A stretch of 64,000 nucleotides of DNA from Streptomyces tsukubensis (GTDB lineage: Bacteria; Actinomycetota; Actinomycetes; Streptomycetales; Streptomycetaceae): contig NZ_CP045178.1 in the NCBI RefSeq assembly GCF_009296025.1, forward strand, positions 8,060,001-8,124,000, written 5' to 3'. This document shows positions 43,786 to 50,898 of this stretch, piece by piece. The number at the start of each line of letters is the position of its first letter. The first letter of the stretch is position 1. The notes beneath the pieces were generated by a model. That model did not search any database, was not told where the DNA came from, and saw only the letters and a program-made list of their open reading frames with translations. The translations under genes were made by a program, and so were the position numbers.

Positions 43786-44742
43786 GTGACCGTTCATCCC
43801 TCGCGCCCCGAGACCGCCACGGCCGTCGCGGACCGCGGCGCCCCGGAAGCCCTGCGCAGGGCTCGAACAGCCTTGCGCCGTACCCCCGTATCCATATGGA
43901 ACGACGACGTCTCCGACTGGGCGGCGGCGCTCACCTACTACTCGATCCTCGCGCTGCTGCCCGCGCTCCTCGTGACCGTCAGCGTGATCGGCCTCGCGGC
44001 CCCCGGCGCCGTCGACTCGCTGATCGCCGACATCACCTCGTACGCCCCCGCGGAAGCCGGCGGAGCCCTGCGCGCCTCCTTGGAGGACATGGCCCACGAG
44101 CACTCCGCCGTCTGGCTGCTCATCGCCACAGGAGCGGTCAGCGCGCTCTGGTCCGCCTCCAGCTATCTCGCGGTCTTCCGGCGGGCGCTCAACACCATGC
44201 ACCAGGTGCGCGACACGAGGCACCCGCTGCGCAAGGCACACACCATCGTCGTCACCGCTGTGGTGCTGCTGGTCCTCCTGCTGACCAGCGCCGCCGTCCT
44301 CGTGGTGACCGGGCCACTCGCACGCGGGATCTCGCCCGAGATCGGTGTCAGCGGCGCCGACGCCTGGACCATCCTGAAGTGGCCCCTGCTGCTCTGCGTC
44401 GTGACCGTGCTGATCTTCATCCTCTTCCGCTCCGGGCCGCCCGCGGCCAGGGGAGTGCGGCGCGGGCTGCCTGGCGGGATCCTCGCCGCCCTCCTGTGGC
44501 TGGCCGCCTCGGGCGGTTTCGCGCTCTACGCCACCAGGTTCGGCAGTTACAGCAGGCTCTACGGCTCCCTCGCCGGAGTCGTGGTCTTCCTCGTCTGGCT
44601 CTGGTTCACCAACCTCTCCCTCCTGGTGGGCGCCCAGTTCAACGTCGAGATGGCCCGCCTCGCCCCGGACGCGAAGCCCGAGGGTGAGCGGGCGGCACCC
44701 GCGGGGGAAGCGGACGGGCCGACGGCGGCGGGACGGCCGTGA
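43786..44742 (+). CDS. YihY/BrkB family membrane protein
   Basis: A 318-residue polytopic membrane protein of the YihY/virulence-factor BrkB family, a six-helix inner-membrane protein whose molecular role is not settled (historically mislabelled as RNase BN). Family blocks present are WAAALTYYSILALLPALLV, ALWSASSYLAVFRRALNTMH and the C-terminal SYSRLYGSLAGVVVFLVWLW with NLSLLVGAQFNVE. GTG 43786 gives the usual short N-terminus before the first helix and has GGAGAGA upstream; the frame runs on upstream without family similarity. The tail is charged and cytoplasmic. Confidence 0.9.
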   Translation: MTVHPSRPETATAVADRGAPEALRRARTALRRTPVSIWNDDVSDWAAALTYYSILALLPALLVTVSVIGLAAPGAVDSLIADITSYAPAEAGGALRASLEDMAHEHSAVWLLIATGAVSALWSASSYLAVFRRALNTMHQVRDTRHPLRKAHTIVVTAVVLLVLLLTSAAVLVVTGPLARGISPEIGVSGADAWTILKWPLLLCVVTVLIFILFRSGPPAARGVRRGLPGGILAALLWLAASGGFALYATRFGSYSRLYGSLAGVVVFLVWLWFTNLSLLVGAQFNVEMARLAPDAKPEGERAAPAGEADGPTAAGRP

Positions 44743-44745
44743 ACG

Positions 44746-44806
44746 GGCCGACGGTCACCGGTCGGCCGTAACGAGCCGGGGCCCGGCACCCCAGGTGCCG
44801 AGCCCC
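44746..44806. terminator. Two hairpins between convergent genes
   Basis: Hairpin 1: GGCCGAC (44746-44752) with GTCGGCC (44761-44767). Hairpin 2: arms of 12 bp with one G-T pair between about 44778 and 44806. They lie between the BrkB stop and the GH55 stop and can end both transcripts. Confidence 0.7.
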
Positions 44807-44834
44807 GCCACTCTCCCGTATGCGCCCGGCCCCG

Positions 44835-46625
44835 TCAGGGGAAGGACGTCACCTGCGACGGCACCGTGGTGTCGCCCGATGTGGGTGAACCGGTCTCGTT
44901 GATCACGTGGTCATACTGGCCCTTGCCGCCCAGCGAAACCACCAGCAGATCGTGGAACTTCACTCCTGGCTTCTCGGGGACCTCGAACCCGTGGCCCTGG
45001 CGGATGGTCGGGTCCACGTTGTAGTAGCAGTAGCTCCCGAGCCCCCAGCCCTCGTGGGTGGTGACCGAGTCGTCCACCTTGTAGGCCGCGTAGCCCTTCT
45101 GGTCGCCGTTCTGGACGGCGGCCTGGTTGGGGGCGTCGTAGGCCTTCTCGTTCTGGAAGAAGATCGTCCTGCCCCTCTCCCCGTGCCACTCCACGTCGTA
45201 CTTGTTGAAGTGCTCGACGAAGAGACCGGTGGCGAGGACGTCGTCGCCGTTGACCCGCAGGCCGTAGTCGGCTCTGTTGGTCTCCCAGCCGACACCGTCG
45301 CCGTGGTCGGCGCGCCAGATCCAGGTGTGGTCGACGATGGTGTCGTCGTTGTTGATCACCATGCTGGTGGTCGCCTTGCCCGCGCCCGCGCCGCCGATCC
45401 TGACGAACACGTCCTGGACGGTGGTCGGGTTGGCGGAGTGGTCGGCGGAGGCGTCCTCAGGACCGACCTCCAGCAGGGTGTCGGAGTTCTGCGTGCCGGC
45501 GTCGATGAGCAGTCCCGCCAGCTTCACCCCGTCCACGTCGCCGACCTTCATCGCGGTCACGCCGTTGTCGGGGACGATCGTCGCGTAGCCGAGGCCGAGC
45601 ACCACCGTGTCCGCGCGGTCGATGTCGATCGTCCGGTCCACGTGGTAGACCCCGGGTGTGAACAGCAGGTGCAGGCCCTGCTTGACGGCGGCGTTGATGG
45701 TCTCCGCCGTGGCACCGGGCTTGACCACGTAGAACTTGTCCAGCGGGATCGACTCGCCCTGCGGCGTGCCGCCGCCCCAACTCGTGCCGTGCGCGTCGGT
45801 GCGCTTCGCGGGGACGAAGACCTTGTAGTCGTCGCCGTCCAGATAGAGGAAGGGCTTCTCGCGGGAGACCGGGGTGGTGTCCAGTGTGGTGTAGGGAGGC
45901 TCGGGGAAGCTCTGCGCGGGAGCACCCTCGACACCCGAGAACACCATGTTCCAGACGCCGTTGCCCCAGCCGCCGACCTGGCTGTCCCTCGTGTACCACT
46001 GCTGCTGTGAGTAGGGTCCCACGCTGCCGTCGATCTTGCTGTCGGCGATGTAGCCGCCGCTGGCCCAGCCGTAGCCGTCGGGGGCCAGGTTGAGTCCGCC
46101 CTTGACGTGCATGCGCCGGAAGGGTGCCGCCTGGGAGACGGCCCAGCGGTCGGTCCCGCTGACGGGCTTCAGCGCGAGATTCTCCGCGGAGCGCCAGAAG
46201 TTCTGGGTGGCGTTGCCGTCGAACCAGCCCGCGTCCACTGTCACGTCACCGTTGATGTTGGTGTCGTCGGGGGAGAGACCGAGGCCGGATATCGAGGTGT
46301 AGAAGCCGAGTTGGGCGTTGATGTTGTCGTACGTGCCCGGCTTGAAGAGCAGTTGGTAGCGGCCCTGCCCGAACTGGGCGGATTCCTGCTGCTTGAAGAT
46401 CGCGTCGACCTGCCCCTGGATGTCGGGGGTCGAGGGGTCGAAGACCTTCACGTTCGGGCCGAGGTCACCGCCGCCGGGGACATCGGCGGAAGCGGCGCCC
46501 GCGGGGGCGAACACCAGAAAGGACATCACCAGGGCGGACACGGCGGACAGCACCGTCGCGCGCCTCCTGGCCGAGGACGGTGGTGGTCTGTGGAACAAGG
46601 ATGAATCCGTGGGGGGAACGTGCAT
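44835..46625 (-). CDS. Secreted GH55 exo-beta-1,3-glucanase-like protein
   Basis: A 596-residue secreted protein with a signal peptide (RRRATVLSAVSALVMSFLVF, cleavage near GAASADVP). The rest is a double right-handed beta-helix typical of GH55, which releases glucose or short oligosaccharides from laminarin and fungal or callose beta-1,3-glucan. Recognisable blocks include NINGDVTVDAGWFDGNATQN, WASGGYIADSKIDG, FTPGVYHVDRTIDI, DHTWIWRADHGDGVGWETN and VEHFNKYDVEWHGE, the last likely holding catalytic Glu. It is sometimes annotated as adenylyl cyclase in Streptomyces, which the sequence does not support. ATG 46625 has AGGAGA upstream. A 14-bp palindrome lies 43 bp upstream. Confidence 0.85.
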   Translation of the reverse strand: MHVPPTDSSLFHRPPPSSARRRATVLSAVSALVMSFLVFAPAGAASADVPGGGDLGPNVKVFDPSTPDIQGQVDAIFKQQESAQFGQGRYQLLFKPGTYDNINAQLGFYTSISGLGLSPDDTNINGDVTVDAGWFDGNATQNFWRSAENLALKPVSGTDRWAVSQAAPFRRMHVKGGLNLAPDGYGWASGGYIADSKIDGSVGPYSQQQWYTRDSQVGGWGNGVWNMVFSGVEGAPAQSFPEPPYTTLDTTPVSREKPFLYLDGDDYKVFVPAKRTDAHGTSWGGGTPQGESIPLDKFYVVKPGATAETINAAVKQGLHLLFTPGVYHVDRTIDIDRADTVVLGLGYATIVPDNGVTAMKVGDVDGVKLAGLLIDAGTQNSDTLLEVGPEDASADHSANPTTVQDVFVRIGGAGAGKATTSMVINNDDTIVDHTWIWRADHGDGVGWETNRADYGLRVNGDDVLATGLFVEHFNKYDVEWHGERGRTIFFQNEKAYDAPNQAAVQNGDQKGYAAYKVDDSVTTHEGWGLGSYCYYNVDPTIRQGHGFEVPEKPGVKFHDLLVVSLGGKGQYDHVINETGSPTSGDTTVPSQVTSFP

Positions 46626-46667
46626 GCTGATTCTCCTGAGTCGTGGAACGGGTGCACGACGCGCAAC

Positions 46668-46681
46668 GGAGAGCGCTCTCC
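46668..46681. promoter_or_regulatory. LacI/CebR-like operator upstream of the GH55 gene
   Basis: GGAGAGCGCTCTCC is a perfect 14-bp palindrome centred 49 bp before the GH55 start. It closely resembles the GGGAGCGCTCCC core bound by CebR/CelR-type LacI repressors in actinomycetes, which release on cello- or related oligosaccharides. Control by such a repressor is inferred; none is encoded beside it. Confidence 0.65.
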
Positions 46682-47128
46682 GGTTGAGGGAATGCTTCCG
46701 CTTTGTTTCGGACACGTCAATAGGTGTGCGTCAACAAATGGGCGGGGGAGGAGGTCGGTGTGGTCCTTGTGAACAAGAAGTGGCGCCATATGTGAGCTGA
46801 TTGTTGGGCTAAATCCACTCTTTCGGTATCGGATCTCCCTCCGGGCCCCTCCCGTCGTTTCACAAGCTGACCTCGCGGCTCCACCGGTGACATCGACCCG
46901 TGCGGGCCTGCCTCCCCTCCCGGGCGTGCCCTCGCCGCTAACTCGGGCGTGTGCGCCGTACGGCCCAAGGCCGGCCAGGGCGGGCGGAACCGTTGGGCCG
47001 CGGCGTCGTTGTGCGGGCGTGCGGCGGGCAGGCGACCGTCGCCCCGGCGCCCACCCGCACGGAAGCGCCGGTACGCACCGCGCCCGGCCTCCAGGGGTCG
47101 CGGCGCGGCCGACGAGCGGAGAGCGGCC
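46682..47128. other. Divergent promoter region of GH55 and melC1
   Basis: No gene is supported in 447 bp. The left part (46700-46860) is AT-rich, with tracts such as GTGAACAAGAAGTGG, and probably holds the GH55 promoter elements. The right part is GC-rich up to the melC1 ribosome site GGAGAG. Confidence 0.5.
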
Positions 47129-47653
47129 GTGACCAGTCGAACCCCATCAGGTGACCTGGGCCCGAAGGACGGGCCCCCTGACATGGCCCCCCGAGGCGAA
47201 ACGGGGAAGCCCGATCCGGCGACGGGAAGCGGGCCGTTCTCGCGGCGCGGCGCGCTGAGGGCGTTGTTCACGGTCTCAGCCGTCGCGGGCACGGGAGCGG
47301 CCCTCGCCCCCCTGCTCGCGGCGGAGACGTCCCCCGCCGCCCCGCGAGCCGCCGGGGCCACTGTCCTCGCGGCCCGCGGCGGCCGGGGCGGCGAGACCCT
47401 GTTCGACGAGGTCTACCGCGGGCGAAGGATCCAGGGCCGGGCGTTGCCGCGGGGCGCGGGCGGTGCGAAGGCGCGGATCCAGGCCACCGTGGACGGACGG
47501 GTGCTACCCCTGACGCGCAGGGCCGACGGCGGCTGTCTGAGTCCGGTGGACCACTACGACTCGTACGCGACCCCCCTGGAGGCGACCCGCGCGGCCGTGG
47601 ACGAACTCGGCGGGGCCAGGCTCTCCCCCGCCGCCGCCAGGCACCACCACTGA
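47129..47653 (+). CDS. melC1: Tyrosinase cofactor (copper chaperone) MelC1
   Basis: A 174-residue MelC1. The Tat-type signal FSRRGALRALFTVSAVAGTG (about residues 38-57) carries the twin arginine and would export the folded MelC1-MelC2 complex. The core FDEVYRGRRIQGR and VDHYDSYATPLEATRAAVDE match the cofactor family, and the HHH tail is consistent with copper handling. MelC1 places copper in apo-tyrosinase and carries it out through Tat. GTG 47129 has GGAGAG; ATG 47183 is an alternative that would shorten the pre-Tat region to a more usual length. melC2 starts 44 bp downstream. Confidence 0.88.
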   Translation: MTSRTPSGDLGPKDGPPDMAPRGETGKPDPATGSGPFSRRGALRALFTVSAVAGTGAALAPLLAAETSPAAPRAAGATVLAARGGRGGETLFDEVYRGRRIQGRALPRGAGGAKARIQATVDGRVLPLTRRADGGCLSPVDHYDSYATPLEATRAAVDELGGARLSPAAARHHH

Positions 47654-47697
47654 CCGCCGGAAACAACCCCCGACCGGCCGAGAGAGGGAGAACCGCG

Positions 47698-48564
47698 ATG
47701 GTGTACACCCGGAAGAACCAGCGCCACCTGACGAAGGCGGAGAAACGGAAGTTCGTCGCAGCCGTCCTGGAACTCAAGCGCCGAGGCGACTACGACGCCT
47801 TCGTACGCACCCATGTCGAGTACTACGTCTCCGACGGTGACGACGGCCTTCGAGTCGCCCACATGGCCCCGTCCTTCCTGCCCTGGCACCGGCAGTTCCT
47901 GCTGGAGTTCGAGCGGGCCCTGCGGAAGATCGACCCGAGCGTCACGGTGCCCTACTGGGACTGGACCAAGGACCGTACGCCGGCCTCCTCGCTCTGGTCC
48001 GAGGACTTCCTCGGCGGCGACGGCAGACGCGGCGACCGGCAGGTGACGACAGGCCCCTTCGCCCACGCCCGAGGCCACTGGAACATCGTGGAGGGCGTCA
48101 GCGAGGACCCCTTCCTCGCCAGGGAGTTCGGCCGCCCCCGCGACCCGATCGACCTGCCGACCGGCGAGGAACTGGCCAGGGCCACGGCCGAAGGCCTCTA
48201 CGATGTGGAGCCCTGGGACTCCACATCGGACCACGGGTTCCGCAACAAGCTGGAGGGGTGGACCAGGGGGCGGGGCAACCAGCGGTTCCGCAACCACAAC
48301 CGCGTGCACCGCTGGATCGGCGGCAACATGCTCGGCGGCGCCTCGGTCAACGATCCCGTCTTCTGGCTGCACCACTCGTTCATCGACTTGGTCTGGTCCC
48401 GCTGGCAGCGCGCCCACCCGGACGCCGGCTACCTCCCCGCGAAGCCGCCACCGGCCGGATCGGCGCAGTACGGGAGGGTCGCCGCGCTGGAGGATCCGAT
48501 GCCGCCCTGGAACGTCAGACCGTCGGCGCTCCTCGGCCACGGGCACCTCTACCGCTACGCCTGA
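47698..48564 (+). CDS. melC2: Tyrosinase MelC2
   Basis: A 288-residue type-3 copper monooxygenase that oxidises tyrosine and DOPA to quinones, leading to melanin. The copper A ligands are His39, His55 and His64 (MAPSFLPWHRQFLLEFER). The copper B ligands are His200, His204 (RNHNRVHRWIGG) and His226 (NDPVFWLHHSFIDLVW). YWDWTKDRT follows the copper A site as usual. It has no signal of its own and depends on MelC1 for export. ATG 47698 (MVYTRKNQRHL) with GAGAGGGAGA upstream. The length is slightly above the Streptomyces norm of about 273 residues because of an insert around residues 103-115. Confidence 0.95.
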   Translation: MVYTRKNQRHLTKAEKRKFVAAVLELKRRGDYDAFVRTHVEYYVSDGDDGLRVAHMAPSFLPWHRQFLLEFERALRKIDPSVTVPYWDWTKDRTPASSLWSEDFLGGDGRRGDRQVTTGPFAHARGHWNIVEGVSEDPFLAREFGRPRDPIDLPTGEELARATAEGLYDVEPWDSTSDHGFRNKLEGWTRGRGNQRFRNHNRVHRWIGGNMLGGASVNDPVFWLHHSFIDLVWSRWQRAHPDAGYLPAKPPPAGSAQYGRVAALEDPMPPWNVRPSALLGHGHLYRYA

Positions 48565-48775
48565 CCCGCCCGCCGTCGCGCGGCCCCGGCGCTCCTCGTG
48601 AAGTCGGCGGCCGCGAACCCGAAGGCCGCGGACACGCTTCCGTGAGATCGCCGGGCCGGCTCCCGGACAGCCGTACGGCCCCGGCGGCGAACGCCGAGGC
48701 CGTACGAGAGGGGTGCGGTGCGCTCCACTCGCCACTCGTGTGGACGATGCGGGGCGGGTCGACCGCGAGGACGGA

Positions 48776-49048
48776 TCAGCCGCCGTAGCCGCCGTGGTGG
48801 TGGTGAACGGTGGTGTTGACGCACGTGTTACCGAAGGCCGGGTTCAGCAGGCCGATGACGTTGACCGTGTTGCCGCAGAGGTTGACCGGGATGTGCACCG
48901 GAACCTGGACTGCGTTGCCGGACAGGACGCCGGGGGAGCCGATAGCGGCAGCCTGGGCGCCCGCGTCGGCGGTGGCCATACCAGCGCCGGCGGCCATGAC
49001 GGCGCCGGTACCGGCGATGACAGCGGCTGCCTTTGCGATGCGGGACAT
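48776..49048 (-). CDS. Short chaplin
   Basis: A 90-residue chaplin. A signal peptide (IAKAAAVIAGTGAVMAAGAG, cleavage after ATADA) is followed by one chaplin domain, GSPGVLSGNAVQVPVHIPVN then LCGNTVNVIGLLNPAFGNTC, with the conserved Cys58 and Cys76. The short C-terminal tail HHHHGGYGG is rich in His and Gly. Chaplins assemble into amyloid fibrils on aerial hyphae and spores and lower surface tension. ATG 49048 has AGGAGA; an ATG eight codons earlier lacks a site. The family has several members per genome, so a letter is not assigned. Confidence 0.93.
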   Translation of the reverse strand: MSRIAKAAAVIAGTGAVMAAGAGMATADAGAQAAAIGSPGVLSGNAVQVPVHIPVNLCGNTVNVIGLLNPAFGNTCVNTTVHHHHGGYGG

Positions 49049-49257
49049 TAAAGATCTCCTTGAATTCGCCACCGGCCGCGCGGCTGCGGCCGTGTACTCC
49101 CCCTACAACGCCGCGACTCACCCTTAGTAACGGAAAACCTCCCACTTGCGGCAAACGGGTGATAGCGGTCCTCGCCGTCCACGTGCCGGACGGCCCGATC
49201 CGTTCCAGGCTGGAGATCCGGGGGCGGAACATCACCCACAGAGAGGCGTGAGGACGC

Positions 49258-49845
49258 GTGCAGCACACCAGCAACCGGCCGGCCGAGGAGACGGCGCGGC
49301 GCCCCCCGCCCGCCGTCTCCGACCCCGCCCACCGCTCCGACGTCACCCTGCGCGTCAACGGTGAGCGCCACACCGTCTCCCTGGACCACCGCACCACGAT
49401 CCTGGACACCCTGCGCGAGGAACTCGGTCTCACCGGCGCCAAGAAGGGCTGCGACCACGGCCAGTGCGGGGCGTGCACGGTGCTCGTCGACGGCAGGCGC
49501 GCCAACAGCTGTCTGCTGCTCGCCGTCTCTGTCGACGGAGCCGACATCACCACCGTCGAGGGAGTCACGGACGGTGAGGACCTCCACCCCCTCCAGGAGG
49601 CGTTCCTGCGCCGCGACGCCCTCCAGTGCGGATACTGCACACCCGGTCAGATCTGCTCCGCGCTCGGTGTGCTGGGTGAGGCGGCGGCGGGACACCCCTC
49701 ACTGGTGACCCCGGCCGACGCCCCGCACACGGGCGAGCCGATGGAGTTGGACGCGCGGGAGATCCGCGAGCGCATGAGCGGCAACCTCTGCCGCTGCGGC
49801 GCCTATCCCCGCATCGTCGAAGCAGTCCAGGACGTGACCCGGTGA
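49258..49845 (+). CDS. [2Fe-2S] subunit of a molybdenum hydroxylase (PaoA/YagT-like)
   Basis: A 195-residue iron-sulfur subunit of a xanthine-oxidase-family enzyme. The plant-type cluster ligands are Cys65, Cys70, Cys73 and Cys85 (GCDHGQCGACTVLVDG). The helical C-terminal cluster domain has Cys124, Cys127, Cys178 and Cys180 (CGYCTPGQI and NLCRCGAYPRIVEAV). It passes electrons from the molybdenum site to FAD. The first 25 residues are unusual but no Tat motif is seen. GTG 49258. The stop overlaps the start of the FAD subunit gene by 4 bp, so the two are translationally coupled. Confidence 0.93.
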   Translation: MQHTSNRPAEETARRPPPAVSDPAHRSDVTLRVNGERHTVSLDHRTTILDTLREELGLTGAKKGCDHGQCGACTVLVDGRRANSCLLLAVSVDGADITTVEGVTDGEDLHPLQEAFLRRDALQCGYCTPGQICSALGVLGEAAAGHPSLVTPADAPHTGEPMELDAREIRERMSGNLCRCGAYPRIVEAVQDVTR

Positions 49846-50870
49846 AGCCCTTCGCCTACCGCCGCCCCCGTACCGCGACCGAGGCCGTCGACGCCCTCGC
49901 GGCCCATCCGGGCGCGCGCTTCCTCGGGGGCGGCACCAACCTCGTGGACCTGATGAAACTCGGCGTCGAGACCCCGCACACGCTGGTCGACGTCAGCGGC
50001 CTGCCGCTCGACACCGTCGAGGAGCTGACCGACGGCAGCCTGCGCGTGGGGGCCACCGTCCGCAACAGCGACCTCGCCGCCCACCCGGCCGTACGGGCCC
50101 GCTACCCGGTCCTCTCCCAGGCCCTGCTCGCCGGTGCGTCAGGACAGCTCCGCAACGTCGCCACCACAGGGGGCAACCTCCTCCAGCGCACCCGCTGCCC
50201 CTACTTCCAGGACACCTCACAGCCCTGCAACAAACGCACCCCGGGCTCCGGTTGCGCCGCCGTGGAGGGGCACAACCGCGAACACGCCATCCTCGGCCAC
50301 TCGCCGCGGTGTGTCGCCACCAACCCCTCCGACCTGGCCGTCGCCCTGTGCGTCCTGGACGCCTCCGTGGAACTGCTCGGGCCAGAAGGCGAGCGGACCG
50401 TCGCCGCCGCCGACTTCCACCGGCTCCCCGGCGACCACCCCGAGCGGGACAGTCACATCCGGCCGGGGGAACTCATCACGGCGGTCGTGCTGCCGGCGCG
50501 CCCCGCGGGTCTGCCCTCCGTCTACCGCAAGGCCCGTGACCGCACCTCGTACGCCTTCGCCCTGGTCTCGGTCGGCGCCGTACTCGACGTACGCGACGAC
50601 GGCGTGATCCGATACGCCAGGCTGGCCTTCGGCGGGGTCGCGCACCGGCCGTGGCGCGCGCTGCACGCCGAGGACATCCTCTGCGGCGCCCACGCCACCG
50701 AGGAGACCTTCACCCGCGCGCTCGACGCGGAGCTGGACCAGGCGAGGCCGCTGCGCGACAACGCCTTCAAGGTGACCCTCGCCCGTCGGCTGGCCACGGA
50801 CGTACTCACCGGCCTCGCGGACCCCGGCGCGCCCCTCACCCCGTGGCCCCACACCACAGAGCAGTCCTGA
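49842..50870 (+). CDS. FAD subunit of a molybdenum hydroxylase (PaoB/YagS-like)
   Basis: A 342-residue FAD-binding subunit of the CO-dehydrogenase/xanthine-oxidase flavoprotein family. FLGGGTNLVDLMKLGVETP and VATTGGNLLQRTRCPYF hold the FAD-binding loops. The following CPYFQDTSQPCNKRTPGSGC supplies an extra cysteine cluster. As in E. coli PaoB, it would bind an additional [4Fe-4S] cluster, which separates this enzyme from standard xanthine dehydrogenase. GTG 49842 overlaps the upstream stop by 4 bp. With the neighbours it forms a periplasmic-type or cytosolic aldehyde oxidoreductase; no Tat signal is visible. Confidence 0.92.
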   Translation: MKPFAYRRPRTATEAVDALAAHPGARFLGGGTNLVDLMKLGVETPHTLVDVSGLPLDTVEELTDGSLRVGATVRNSDLAAHPAVRARYPVLSQALLAGASGQLRNVATTGGNLLQRTRCPYFQDTSQPCNKRTPGSGCAAVEGHNREHAILGHSPRCVATNPSDLAVALCVLDASVELLGPEGERTVAAADFHRLPGDHPERDSHIRPGELITAVVLPARPAGLPSVYRKARDRTSYAFALVSVGAVLDVRDDGVIRYARLAFGGVAHRPWRALHAEDILCGAHATEETFTRALDAELDQARPLRDNAFKVTLARRLATDVLTGLADPGAPLTPWPHTTEQS

Positions 50871-50898
50871 CGGTGCCCGACCACGAGAGGACCACACC

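Noticed and set aside
44835..46625. Annotation as adenylyl cyclase
   Set aside because: The sequence shows a signal peptide and double beta-helix of the GH55 type and none of the cyclase catalytic motifs.
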